Shown: positions 15,394 to 24,239, counted from the first letter of the stretch. The stretch is DNA of 33,995 nt from UMGS1889 sp964540575 (GCA_964540575.1 CAZINI010000033.1:1-33995), one strand, 5' to 3'. Program-made: numbers and translations. The notes: a model not told the origin generated them from the sequence alone.

Positions 15394-18300
15394 TTGGCTG
15401 ACGGACGTTTTTCGTTGGATGACATACTAAATGAATATCCCAAAAAAGACAGACCGACAGGCTCGGAACGCTCCTATGATACGGACGCAGAGCTTGAAGC
15501 TATACTTAGCGGCAATTACAAAAACAGTTCGTTTACTGCCGATGAACCGTCCCCGAAGGCTTCGGATAATGCTCCGAAAAAGAAACAGCCTGCGGAGATC
15601 AGCGAGCAGGAACGGTTTACGCATATCACTATGCCTATCCCTGAGCCTATGGCTGAGGTGCCTGCGGAGGAAGCTCCCGACAGCGTGAAATCCTCCCTGA
15701 AAAAGGCTTTTGAAGAGAAAAATGCTTCCGCTTCCGTGAGGACTTCTCCCGTGAAGCCTGAGGACAGCATTACCAAAAATAAATACAAAAAAGACCCGTT
15801 TGCGGAGCTGAGAAGCTCGGGTGCTGCTCCGAAGCTTGACAAGACAGGCTCGGCAGCTTCAAAGTCCGTTTCCGCAGAAGTCCCGAAACAGTCCTCGGCA
15901 GCAGGAACGGCAGTCAAGGAAAAATCCGTTTCCAAGCCGACAGCAGATACTTCGGTCAAGGAAGAAGCCAAGCCCGCTGCCGTTTCGGATAACATAACAC
16001 CCGAGGACAGACACCGTAATAAGGTGCTTGATGAGTTCTACAAATCGCTTGACATAGAGCGTAAGGACATATCTCCCGAAGCGAAAGCCGAAAGAGAACA
16101 GCTCAGACGCCGTGCGGACGAGCAGCGTATCGCCAACACGGGCAGCATTCAGCGTGCGGAGATCACTTCACGGACGGGACTTTTTGACATTAAGGACGCC
16201 GAAAAGCAGAAGCCTTCCGAGGAACTGATGCGTTCCTATGCAGGTGAAAAGGAAAAGACCGAGCCGAAGCCGCAGCCCGAAAAAAGCGTCAATCAGTATG
16301 CGGAGGTATATAACAAGCGTCCCGCAAGAAAGCCGCCTTTGGAAAAATATTCGGATATAAGGGCAAAAGATAAGCATTCGGACGAACTTTCGGATATTTA
16401 TATGGACAAAACGGGTAATATCCCCAAGGCTGCACCGTCATCAAAGCTTGAAAATACCATTTTCAAGGGATTTACCGTGCTTTTCAGCAAGCTTAAGGTG
16501 CAGAAAGAGATCATTGCCCGCAGAGAGGAGCTGGCGGCGGCTGCAAAGGAGCCTAATCCCGCTGAACTGCCTGCCGATCCCGTACCCGCTCCCGTAAAGG
16601 AAAAAAGCGAATTTTCCGATTTCTATAAGGAAAAGGCGACTCGCACGGGGCTTCAGGATATGATAACGGGATTTACGGGAATGCTCGCCAAGCAAAATGA
16701 CGATGAACCCGAAAATCCCCAGCTTATGGACGAAATACGCAGGATAAAACAGGAACGGAGAGGTGCACACGTTGCTCCTGTGGAACGCAGCAAGCCTTCC
16801 GACTTAAATCTTGAACAGCTCAGTGACAAGATCATTCCCAACACGGCGAAGATAAACCGTCCCAAGACGGAGGCGGAAGAACCCGAGCCGAAGGAGCCCG
16901 AGGACGTTTTTGAAGGTTCCGAGGAGATGGAGAAGGCTATTGCTCTGAAAAAACGCCGCAATAAGGTCATCGACAGCTTCCAGATACGCCTTGTGGGCGA
17001 TGAGGAGGAAACTCCCGAGGAGGAAACGGCGGAAGCTGCGGAGGAAAAGGGTTCTATCGACGATTTCAACAGCTTCGACGATGCGGCTTCCATAAACGAT
17101 GATATTTTGCAGCTGAAAAGCACGCTTATTGTCCGTCTGGCGGTGCTGGTCATCTGTTTCCTGCTGACGGCATATATGGCATTTGCAAATGATCTCGGTC
17201 TGCCTATCATTCAGCTTCTCGACAAGCAGACACAGACTCCCGCTTTTGTTTTCGTGAATTCAATTCTCGGTATACTGGCGGCGTTTGCGTCCTATACGGT
17301 CATTGCCTGCGGTATTTCAAAGCTGTTTGCAATGAAGGGCGACTGCGACAGCCTTACTGCCGCTGCGGTGGTGGCTGCACTGGCACAATCCTTTACTATG
17401 CTTGCGTCCCCCAATCTGGTCAAGGCGGGGATAGTACATAACTATGTCCCGGCGGCGATTGGATGTCTGCTGTTCAATACGGTGGGCAAGCTGCTTATCG
17501 TTTCAAGGACGGAGCGGAATTTCCGCTATATCTCGGGAACAAGCAAAAAATGTGCTATGTTTATGGTCAAGGACGAGGAAAAGGCACAGGTATTTACAAG
17601 GGGAACGCTTACCGATCTTCCCTCGCTGGCGGCTATGAGAAAGACGGAGTTTATCTCCGATTTTGTGAAAAACTCGTACAATTCCGACATTACCGACCGC
17701 TTCTGCCGCATTTTTACACCAATTCTTATCGGTCTTGCGGTGATAGCAGGTGCAGTGGCTGTTCCGCTGTTCCGAAGCGGAGGGTACAGCGAGTCGGCGT
17801 TTTATCCTGCTCTTTCCGTGTTCACGGGAACAATTTGCATCTGCTCCTGCTTTGCGATGATGCTGGTGGCAAATCTGCCTATGGCGGCGGCGTCCAAGAA
17901 GCTGCGTCCCATGCAGGCGGCAATCATCGGATATGACAGTGCACAGGATTTTGCGGAAACAAACAGCGTCGTTGCCGATGCCGCTCAGCTTTTCCCACAG
18001 GGAATGGTGTCCCTTTACCGAATAAAGATATTCTCCGAAACGAGGATAGATGAGGCTATCGTTGAGGCGGCGAGTCTTACCGCTCAGGCGGGAAGCGTTC
18101 TCCGAAATATGTTCTACGACATTATTGCGGGGAAAACAGAGCTTTTAAATCCCGTGGAAAGCTATATTTACGAGGATTCCATGGGGCTTTGCGGCTGGAT
18201 AAACAACAGGCGAATACTGCTGGGAAACAGAGATCTGATGATAAATCACAGCATTGAGGGTCTGCCCTCCGAGGAAAAGGAAAAGGAGTACACCGAGGGC

Positions 18301-18810
18301 GGCAGATGTGCGGTTTATCTGTCCATATCGGGCGAGCTTTCGGCTATGTTCATTCTCGACCTGAAGGCTAATATAGATGTGGAAAATGCACTTCATCAGC
18401 TGGAGAAAAATCATATCTACCTGATGCTTCGTTCGGTGGATTCCATTATCAGCATCAACAGGCTTTCGGAAATGTTCGGCGTTTCTCCCGAAATGTTCAA
18501 GCTTATCCCGTTCAGGCTTCACCCTGCTTATGAGGAGCTTACGGAGTATCAGCCGAAAACCTCTACGGGAATGGTCTGCTCGGACAGCTTCTACGCTATG
18601 ACCTCCCTGATAATGGGGGCTAAAAAGCTCAGAAGAAGTGTTACGCTGGGCATTTGCATACAGGCAACGGCAATGCTTCTGGGGCTTGTGCTGGTCATTA
18701 CACTGGTTTGTATGAAGGAGTTCGGAACGCTGTCGGTTTCCAACACCATTATGTATAATCTGATTTTCCTGATAATCACGCTTATTTCACAGCTTTTTAA
18801 TAAGCCGTAG
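15394..18810 (+). CDS. Degenerate P1B-type ATPase (pseudoenzyme) with long disordered N-terminus
   Basis: Residues 1 to ~570 of this 1138-aa protein are charged, low-complexity and predicted disordered. Eight membrane segments follow (about 578-598, 617-642, 654-672, 683-703, 771-792, 804-826, 1083-1104, 1116-1135), the topology of a heavy-metal P-type ATPase. The soluble loop after the sixth helix keeps the family layout: NSVVADAAQLFPQG (857-870) aligns with the phosphorylation site, keeping Asp862 but lacking KTGT. GWINNRRILLGNRDLM aligns with the nucleotide-binding domain, and FILDLKANIDVENALHQLEK then LMLRSVDS aligns with the phosphorylation domain but lacks TGD. The membrane CPC motif is replaced by NLP (827-829), and no TGES or GDGxND motif is seen. 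It is probably inactive as a pump and may be a regulator or scaffold. It starts at TTG 15394 behind AAGGAG, co-transcribed with rlmB. Confidence 0.8.
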   Translation: MADGRFSLDDILNEYPKKDRPTGSERSYDTDAELEAILSGNYKNSSFTADEPSPKASDNAPKKKQPAEISEQERFTHITMPIPEPMAEVPAEEAPDSVKSSLKKAFEEKNASASVRTSPVKPEDSITKNKYKKDPFAELRSSGAAPKLDKTGSAASKSVSAEVPKQSSAAGTAVKEKSVSKPTADTSVKEEAKPAAVSDNITPEDRHRNKVLDEFYKSLDIERKDISPEAKAEREQLRRRADEQRIANTGSIQRAEITSRTGLFDIKDAEKQKPSEELMRSYAGEKEKTEPKPQPEKSVNQYAEVYNKRPARKPPLEKYSDIRAKDKHSDELSDIYMDKTGNIPKAAPSSKLENTIFKGFTVLFSKLKVQKEIIARREELAAAAKEPNPAELPADPVPAPVKEKSEFSDFYKEKATRTGLQDMITGFTGMLAKQNDDEPENPQLMDEIRRIKQERRGAHVAPVERSKPSDLNLEQLSDKIIPNTAKINRPKTEAEEPEPKEPEDVFEGSEEMEKAIALKKRRNKVIDSFQIRLVGDEEETPEEETAEAAEEKGSIDDFNSFDDAASINDDILQLKSTLIVRLAVLVICFLLTAYMAFANDLGLPIIQLLDKQTQTPAFVFVNSILGILAAFASYTVIACGISKLFAMKGDCDSLTAAAVVAALAQSFTMLASPNLVKAGIVHNYVPAAIGCLLFNTVGKLLIVSRTERNFRYISGTSKKCAMFMVKDEEKAQVFTRGTLTDLPSLAAMRKTEFISDFVKNSYNSDITDRFCRIFTPILIGLAVIAGAVAVPLFRSGGYSESAFYPALSVFTGTICICSCFAMMLVANLPMAAASKKLRPMQAAIIGYDSAQDFAETNSVVADAAQLFPQGMVSLYRIKIFSETRIDEAIVEAASLTAQAGSVLRNMFYDIIAGKTELLNPVESYIYEDSMGLCGWINNRRILLGNRDLMINHSIEGLPSEEKEKEYTEGGRCAVYLSISGELSAMFILDLKANIDVENALHQLEKNHIYLMLRSVDSIISINRLSEMFGVSPEMFKLIPFRLHPAYEELTEYQPKTSTGMVCSDSFYAMTSLIMGAKKLRRSVTLGICIQATAMLLGLVLVITLVCMKEFGTLSVSNTIMYNLIFLIITLISQLFNKP

Positions 18811-18870
18811 GGAAGCACTGATTTGATCTTTATTTTCGTTCTCACAGCCATTTGAGTGACGTGTTTGGGT

Positions 18871-18901
18871 GGGTGTTCCCCGCCTTCGGCGGGGAACACC
18901 C
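18871..18901. repeat. REP-like perfect hairpin, CCCCGCC core
   Basis: GGGTGTTCCCCGCC (18871-18884) and its exact complement (18888-18901) enclose a TTC loop. No T-run follows on the plus strand. The core CCCCGCC-3 nt-GGCGGGG recurs at 33880-33916. It may still stop transcription of the pseudo-ATPase gene, but looks more like a dispersed palindromic unit. Confidence 0.65.
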
Positions 18902-18926
18902 ATTAATCAGTATTTCCGTAAATTTC

Positions 18927-18952
18927 GCCGTTCTTCGTTTTCGGAGAACGGC
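18927..18952 (+). promoter_or_regulatory. Inverted repeat upstream of the GH43 gene
   Basis: GCCGTTCT and AGAACGGC are separated by 10 bases and lie 29 bases before the chosen GH43 start. There is no T-run. It could be a regulator binding site or a leader hairpin close to the ribosome site. No promoter hexamers are evident around it. Confidence 0.4.
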
Positions 18953-18981
18953 ATAATAATATGCCGAAAGGAAATGATAAT

Positions 18982-20457
18982 ATGAAAAAGCAGGTATTCA
19001 ACCCATTTCTCCCCTTGAATGAATGTATCCCCGATGGTGAACCTCACGTTTTCGGGGACAGAGTTTACCTTTACGGTTCGCACGACAATGAGGGCGGCGA
19101 AACTTTCTGTATGCTGGATTATACGGTATACTCCGCTCCCGTTGACGACCTGACCGATTGGCGGAGAGAGGGCGTTATCTACCGTGCGGAACAGGACCCC
19201 GACTATGTTACCGACAGAAAATATATGTATGCACCCGATGTTGTAAGGGGAAATGACGGAAGATATTACCTTTACTATTGTATGTCGGGCAAGGACGGCG
19301 TAGGCGGATATTTCGGACCTATTCAGGCGGCTGTTTGCGATGAGCCTGCGGGAAAATATGAATATCTGGGCTGCGTTCACTATCCCGACGGAACGCCTAT
19401 GAAAAAGTATGTCTGCTTCGATCCGGGCGTTATCAACGATAACGGCACTATCCGCATATATTACGGCACACAGTACGACTTTGAGGAGAGAGAGGATTTC
19501 CCGGGAAATGAGGGACTTATTTCCACCGAGATGAATATGTTCGGCAAGTCAAGAGAGGAAATTCTCGGTACTCCCGATTGCGTGATGGGTCCCTCAATGG
19601 TAACGGTTGGGGACGATATGCTCACCGTCACAAGCGAGCCTGTTCACATTATCCCCTATAAGGTGAAGGGAACGGATTTCGAGGAGCATCCGTTTTTTGA
19701 GGCAAGCTCAATGCGTAAGGTGGGGGACAAGTACTATTTCATCTACTCATCCAGGCAAAATCACGAGCTTTGCTATGCTGTCAGCGACCGTCCCGACGGC
19801 GGCTTTAAATTCGGCGGAACTATCGTATCAAACGGTGATGTTGGCTTAAACGGCAGAACCGAAAAGGACAGGCTGAATATGACGGGCACTACCCACGGCA
19901 GCATTGAAAATATCAACGGCGAATGGTACGTTTTCTACCACCGCCTTACCCACAAATCCGATTACAGCAGACAGGCGTGTGCCGAGAAGATAACCATTGC
20001 CGAGGACGGCAGCATCAGGCAAGTAGAGATTACCTCCTGCGGTTTGAACGGCGGTGCTCTTATCGCCGAGGGCAGCTATCCCGCACCGATCGCCTGCAAC
20101 ATTACCAACGGCAATATGCCCCACGGCTGCAACCGCATTTTCACGGACAGTTTCCCCAACGTTAATCATGACGACAGCGGAAAATTTATCGCCGAGATAG
20201 CTGACGGAACTTTTATCGGCTACAAATATTTCGATTTCAAGGGCGGGGAAACTCTGTGCCTGACCTATCGGGGAACGGCTGACGGTGCTTTTGAAATTTC
20301 CGATGAAAACGGCGTTATCGGTACGGTGCAGCTTTCTCCCGCCGACAGCTGGAGCAAGGTCAGCTGCAAACTGAATGTAAGCGGCGGTGTTCACCCTCTC
20401 TATCTGCGGTATAAGGGCAGCGGAATGGCTGACCTTATGGAAATAAATTTCGCATAA
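18982..20457 (+). CDS. Glycoside hydrolase family 43 with C-terminal CBM6-like domain
   Basis: GH43 enzymes are inverting beta-xylosidases, alpha-L-arabinofuranosidases or related hydrolases with a five-bladed propeller. In this 491-aa protein the three expected acidic residues are present: Asp18 in ECIPDGEPHVFGD (general base), Asp86 in YMYAPDVV (pKa modulator) and Glu240 in HPFFEASSMRK (general acid). His306 in TTHGSIE is also typical. Residues from about 365 to the end (FTDSFPNVNHDDSGKFIAEI, LTYRGTADGAFEI) form a beta-rich domain resembling CBM6. No signal peptide is present, so it should act in the cytoplasm on imported oligosaccharides. Two starts are possible; ATG 18982 has AAGGA nine bases upstream, whereas ATG 18961 has none. 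No sugar transporter is adjacent. Exact specificity is not readable. Confidence 0.92.
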   Translation: MKKQVFNPFLPLNECIPDGEPHVFGDRVYLYGSHDNEGGETFCMLDYTVYSAPVDDLTDWRREGVIYRAEQDPDYVTDRKYMYAPDVVRGNDGRYYLYYCMSGKDGVGGYFGPIQAAVCDEPAGKYEYLGCVHYPDGTPMKKYVCFDPGVINDNGTIRIYYGTQYDFEEREDFPGNEGLISTEMNMFGKSREEILGTPDCVMGPSMVTVGDDMLTVTSEPVHIIPYKVKGTDFEEHPFFEASSMRKVGDKYYFIYSSRQNHELCYAVSDRPDGGFKFGGTIVSNGDVGLNGRTEKDRLNMTGTTHGSIENINGEWYVFYHRLTHKSDYSRQACAEKITIAEDGSIRQVEITSCGLNGGALIAEGSYPAPIACNITNGNMPHGCNRIFTDSFPNVNHDDSGKFIAEIADGTFIGYKYFDFKGGETLCLTYRGTADGAFEISDENGVIGTVQLSPADSWSKVSCKLNVSGGVHPLYLRYKGSGMADLMEINFA

Positions 20458-20537
20458 GCTGTTAAAATTGCTTGAAATTATCCCCCAAAATCGACAAAAT
20501 ATACAGAAATCTTGGCAGATTAACAGAAAATTTCTGC

Positions 20538-20566
20538 TTGACATTGTGCAATTCGGAGAGTACAAT
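20538..20566 (+). promoter_or_regulatory. Consensus promoter of the SulP transporter gene
   Basis: TTGACA at 20538-20543 and TACAAT at 20561-20566, 17 bases apart, about 60 bases ahead of the start codon. Confidence 0.85.
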
Positions 20567-20628
20567 AAAAAAGGTGTGTTTTATAGCTATGAAATGTACC
20601 TATTTTATTGGAAAGAATGGTCAAAAAT

Positions 20629-22266
20629 ATGATTGTCAAGGATTATGTTAAGGATCTCAAAAGCGAATTTTCGGGGTATAATGCGGGAAAATTCGGCAAG
20701 GACGTGCTTGCGGGTATCACCTGTGCTGCCGTTGCTCTGCCGCTGGCTCTGGCATTCGGTGTCGGTTCGGGGGCTTCTGCCGCTTCGGGACTGGTCACTG
20801 CGGTCATCTCGGGTATAGTTATAGGCATGCTTTCGGGCGGATTTTATCAGATAAGCGGTCCTACGGGTGCTATGACGGCTATCCTCGTTTCGCTGGTGGC
20901 TCAGTACGGACTGAAGGGCGTGTTCATCGCAAGCTTTATGTCGGGCGTTATTCTTCTGCTCTGCGGACTGCTGAAGCTGGGCGGGCTGGTTTCGTTTATT
21001 CCATCTCCCGTAATCACGGGATTTACAAGCGGTATCGCTATAATTATCGCTCTGGGACAGGTGAACAATCTCACGGGACTTACCTCCGAGGGACTGACCA
21101 CCGTTGAAAAGCTGGTAAGCTATTTCCGTCTGGAACAGCACCCGAATTACACGGGGCTTATCATCGGTGCGGCAGTAATTCTGTTTATGTTTATCTATCC
21201 GAAAAAGCTGACGAAATACTGTCCTGCTTCGCTTGCGGCTATTATTATCGCAACGGCTGTCAATATGATAGTGAAGTTTGACGTTCCCGTTGTGGGCGAG
21301 ATTCCCAAGAGTATTTTCCTTGCCGACAGACTGACATTTGCGGACTTTGACCCGTCTACAATGGCAAAGCTTTCCGTCAGTGCACTGTCCATCGCTGCTC
21401 TGGGACTTATCGAAAGCCTGCTCTGCGGTGCGTCTGCGGGACGTATGACGGGCAAAAAGCTCAACTCCGACCAAGAGCTGGTGGCTCAGGGTGTGGGAAA
21501 TATGCTTATTCCGTTCTTTGGAGGTGTTCCTGCAACTGCGGCTATTGCGAGAACCAGCGTTGCTATCAAGTCGGGCTGCGTTACCCGTCTGACTTCGGTC
21601 ATTCATGCTGTTGTGCTGCTGCTTTCTATGTTCGTGTTGGGCGGCGTTATGTCACAGATACCGCTTTCTGCATTGGCGGGAGTGCTTATCGTTACCGCAT
21701 GGCGTATGAATGAGTGGGAGGCTATCAAGTCGATTTTCGGCAAAAAAATAAAGACGGCTATGTCACAGTTCCTTATTACAATGGCGGCTACGGTGGTTTT
21801 CGACCTGACCGTTGCGATAGTTATCGGCGTTGTGTTCTCTATAATAATGTTCGTTGTAAAGGTTTCGGATATGCAGGTCTGCGTTTCGGATATTGATGCG
21901 GACAAGCTTGGTTCAGACGTGACCCACCCCGAGGCATTGAAGGGAGCAAAGGTCGCATACATAACGGGTCCTCTCTATTTCGGAACTGCCAACAAGCTTG
22001 AAGAAAAGCTGGAGGACGTTAAGGGCAGCGAGATAATCATCTTTTCAATGCGAGGCGTTCCTCTTGCGGATATTTCGGGCGTTTCCGCACTGCTGGAGAT
22101 ATGCAGAAAGCACACACGCAAAGGCTCGAAGATATATTTCTCCTGCGTTCAGCCGCCTGTTCGGGAAATGTTCGGCAGATGCGGTCTGATGGAGGAATAC
22201 AGCGATGAGCTGTTCTATTGGAGTACCGACAGGGCTCTTTCGGCTATTTCCGCAATGGCTGAGTGA
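20629..22266 (+). CDS. SulP-family anion transporter with STAS domain
   Basis: SulP proteins move sulfate, bicarbonate, dicarboxylates or other anions across the cytoplasmic membrane. The 545-aa product starts with a short cytoplasmic helix (VKDLKSEFSGYNAGKFGKDV). A membrane domain with the usual SulP features follows: AGITCAAVALPLALAFGVGSG, the QISGPTGAMTAILVSLVAQYG segment, and SFIPSPVITGFTSGIAIIIA. The C-terminal STAS domain runs from about residue 437 (AKVAYITGPLYFGTANKL) through LADISGVSALLEICRK. The transported anion cannot be deduced. The start is uncertain among TTG 20608, ATG 20617 and ATG 20629; the last is placed at the usual beginning of the family. It is a single-gene unit between a consensus promoter and a strong terminator. 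Confidence 0.93.
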   Translation: MIVKDYVKDLKSEFSGYNAGKFGKDVLAGITCAAVALPLALAFGVGSGASAASGLVTAVISGIVIGMLSGGFYQISGPTGAMTAILVSLVAQYGLKGVFIASFMSGVILLLCGLLKLGGLVSFIPSPVITGFTSGIAIIIALGQVNNLTGLTSEGLTTVEKLVSYFRLEQHPNYTGLIIGAAVILFMFIYPKKLTKYCPASLAAIIIATAVNMIVKFDVPVVGEIPKSIFLADRLTFADFDPSTMAKLSVSALSIAALGLIESLLCGASAGRMTGKKLNSDQELVAQGVGNMLIPFFGGVPATAAIARTSVAIKSGCVTRLTSVIHAVVLLLSMFVLGGVMSQIPLSALAGVLIVTAWRMNEWEAIKSIFGKKIKTAMSQFLITMAATVVFDLTVAIVIGVVFSIIMFVVKVSDMQVCVSDIDADKLGSDVTHPEALKGAKVAYITGPLYFGTANKLEEKLEDVKGSEIIIFSMRGVPLADISGVSALLEICRKHTRKGSKIYFSCVQPPVREMFGRCGLMEEYSDELFYWSTDRALSAISAMAE

Positions 22267-22284
22267 TTTCGGTGAAATAAATTC

Positions 22285-22318
22285 AGCCGCTTCCGATGTA
22301 TCTCGGGAGCGGCTTTTT
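22285..22318 (+). terminator. Intrinsic terminator of the SulP gene
   Basis: AGCCGCT/AGCGGCT stem extended by TCCG/CGGG, 8-nt loop, followed by TTTTT at 22314-22318. Confidence 0.9.
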
Positions 22319-22334
22319 GATTGGAATGGTGATT

Positions 22335-22652
22335 ATGAAAACACTTACGTTTAACGAACTGACTGCTCACGATGTTCTCGAATTTTGCTATGCGGAAAAT
22401 TATCCCAATCATTGGAATGACAATTCGCTTTTCGTGGAATTTGACGAGTTCACAGAGCTTTATCCCCATATTGAAAAGGTAATACCCAACTTCAGATGGG
22501 ACGCTCCGCAAAGGGTCACGCTGAACGAATGGAGCAGACTAAAATCGCTTCTTGCGGTCAATTGGGAATACGCTGCATTTTTCAAAGCGGTCGATATTTG
22601 GATAGTAAACAGTCCGTCCCTAAACGACTATTTCTGGATATTGGGAATATAA
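22335..22652 (+). CDS. Small acidic protein, unknown
   Basis: The 105-aa protein begins MKTLTFNELTAHDVLEFCYA and is rich in aromatic residues (HWNDNSLFVEFDEFTEL, WEYAAFFKAVDIWIV). It has no membrane segment or signal peptide and I do not recognise a family. The start at 22335 was preferred because the longer frame from 22296 begins inside the preceding terminator; the ribosome site (GGAATGGTGATT) is weak. It is followed by a hairpin 2 nt after its stop codon. No promoter is evident, so expression may depend on read-through. Confidence 0.65.
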   Translation: MKTLTFNELTAHDVLEFCYAENYPNHWNDNSLFVEFDEFTELYPHIEKVIPNFRWDAPQRVTLNEWSRLKSLLAVNWEYAAFFKAVDIWIVNSPSLNDYFWILGI

Positions 22653-22654
22653 TA

Positions 22655-22696
22655 TCCCCCTTGCTGCACAAATTGGCATCAAGGGGGACAGATTTT
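22655..22696. terminator. Hairpin between convergent genes
   Basis: TCCCCCTTG (22655-22663) pairs with CAAGGGGGA (22680-22688), loop of 16 nt, followed by a T-rich stretch (GATTTTAT) on the plus strand. It separates the 105-aa gene from the oppositely oriented YAQPQ-repeat gene and may serve both. Confidence 0.7.
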
Positions 22697-22707
22697 ATCT
22701 TTGAATA

Positions 22708-23918
22708 TTAAAGCTTCTTGTCCAGATCGTCGTAATCGTCAAGGGAAAGGCTTGAGGTGTCAAGCTCGTCCATAATTCCCATGCCAACTGCCGGCTCTTC
22801 AAAGCCCTTGGGAGCGGCGGGTTTGACGTTTGCGGTTTGGGGCTGGGCGTATGACGGTGTACTTGTCATACTCTGAGGCTGAGCATAGGACGGAGTTGTG
22901 CCGGACATACTNNNNNNNNNNNNNNNNNNNNNNNNNNNNNNNNNNNNNNNNNNNNNNNNNNNNNNNNNNNNNNNNNNNNNNNNNNNNNNNNNNNNNNNNN
23001 NNNNNNNNNNNGTGTACTTGTCATACTCTGAGGCTGAGCATAGGACGGAGTTGTGCCGGACATACTCTGTGGCTGAGCATAGGAGGGAGTTGTGCCGGAC
23101 ATACTTTGGGGCTGAGCGTAGGACGGTGTTGTGCCGGACATGCTCTGGGGCTGAGCGTAAGATGGTGTTGTGCCGGTCATACTTTGTGGCTGTGCATAGG
23201 ACGGTGCGGCGTTCATATTATAAGGTGTGGCTGTTCCGCCCGACATAGGCATATCCATTGCTTCGCCTGTATGGCGGAGTCCCTTTGCGGGCATAAAGGG
23301 CACCTGTAATTCACCTCGTCTGATAATGGGAATGAATATTGCCGCAAGAATTCCCAAGCACACAAGACCTATGCCCAAGAAAACGGGTCCGCCGCCCTCT
23401 GCTCTGTATTCTATGCAGTAGGGGGAAATGTGACGTGATATTTCCGTTCTGTCGGTGGTATCGAAAAATTCGGCATCGATCAGACTTTCGTAAAGGAAAT
23501 CCTCTATTTCGGAATCAAGCTCCTTGACCTCTCCCGTAAACGGCAGGCAGGCGAATGTATCTGTATCGCCGTAGGTGTAGTCGATGACATGATCCATTAT
23601 AGTCTGAAAGCTGTAGTTGGCGGTGCTGAATGATACATAGTACCAATCGGTAATATCATCGGATTTGTTCATTGATGACGGAAGTGGAACAAGGTAATAT
23701 TCTATTGTTCTGTCGTCATCTGTTTCATAGGCATAATTTCCTACACAGGCTGCGATGGTACCTTCAAACTTTGCATTTTTTGTCAGCTGATAGGAGGACG
23801 CTGTTGAAAAATCCTTGGCGGTTTTTCCGTCAAAGGATATGCTCGAAATACCGAAGCCTGTGAACATTACTCCCATTGTTGCAAGAACTATCAAAAGTCT
23901 GGTTTTTAGTCTTCTCAT
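22708..23918 (-). CDS. Two-TM protein with YAQPQ tandem repeats, interrupted by an assembly gap
   Basis: The N-terminal part has a membrane segment at about residues 6-25 and an extracytoplasmic domain of about 150 residues (KFEGTIAACVGNYAYETDDD, DWYYVSFSTANYSFQTIMDH). A second membrane segment follows at about 178-199. After it comes a tail of 13-residue repeats (TPSYAQPQSMSGT), five copies right of the gap plus a sixth YAQPQ on the left. The protein ends in an acidic region (MDELDTSSLSLDDYDDLDKK). It resembles DUF6709-type proteins, but only loosely and from memory. The 100 Ns (22912-23011) break the frame. The 55 bases flanking the gap are identical, and merging them restores one frame of 351 codons. 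The start ATG at 23918 follows GGGGGAAT. A promoter lies at 23975-24003. Confidence 0.8.
22912..23011. other. 100-N assembly gap inside a tandem repeat
   Basis: Exactly 100 N, a conventional placeholder for a scaffold gap. It lies within the 39-bp repeat array of the YAQPQ gene, so its true size is unknown and may be negative. Confidence 0.98.
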
Positions 23919-23974
23919 AAATATTCCCCCGAAATATCATATTTTCACCCGTTCGGGCAAAGTTTACCTTATAA

Positions 23975-24003
23975 ATTATATCACGGTAAATCAGTAAATT
24001 CAA
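23975..24003 (-). promoter_or_regulatory. Promoter of the YAQPQ-repeat gene
   Basis: On the minus strand TTGAAT (24003-23998) and TATAAT (23980-23975), 17 bases apart, about 57 bases before the ATG at 23918. Confidence 0.75.
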
Positions 24004-24119
24004 TGCACTTTATTCACAAAATTTTCAGTTTTGAAACGGTTATTATGTCGGGTAAATAAAAATCTTACGATTAAATCTGAAATAATAATGAACTATACCG
24101 CATCTCAGACGGTTTTATA

Positions 24120-24137
24120 TGTGAAAGATCTTTCACA
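24120..24137. promoter_or_regulatory. 18-bp perfect palindrome, possible operator
   Basis: TGTGAAAGATCTTTCACA is fully self-complementary. It lies in the divergent region between the YAQPQ gene and the sigma factor gene and directly abuts the hairpin element at 24138. It looks like a dimeric regulator site; the regulator is unknown. Confidence 0.55.
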
Positions 24138-24239
24138 ATACTAAACATTCATTGAATTATGGGAATCTCTCGCCGCAAAATCCATATACGCAAGATTTAG
24201 CGGCGATTTCTTCTCCATAATTCTAATGGTGTTAAGTAT
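24138..24239. mobile_element. 102-bp MITE-like hairpin element, ATACTAA ends
   Basis: The left arm 24138-24182 starts ATACTAAAC and contains GAATTATGG and CGCCGCAAAATC. The right arm 24194-24239 is its imperfect reverse complement, with GATTTAGCGGCG, CCATAATTC and ending GTTAAGTAT. The whole forms one long hairpin with an 11-nt loop. No coding capacity. Together with the palindrome at 24120-24137 it fills most of the 342-nt region between 23918 and 24261 and ends 21 nt before the sigma factor start. Length and ends match the element at 32294-32395. Confidence 0.6.
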
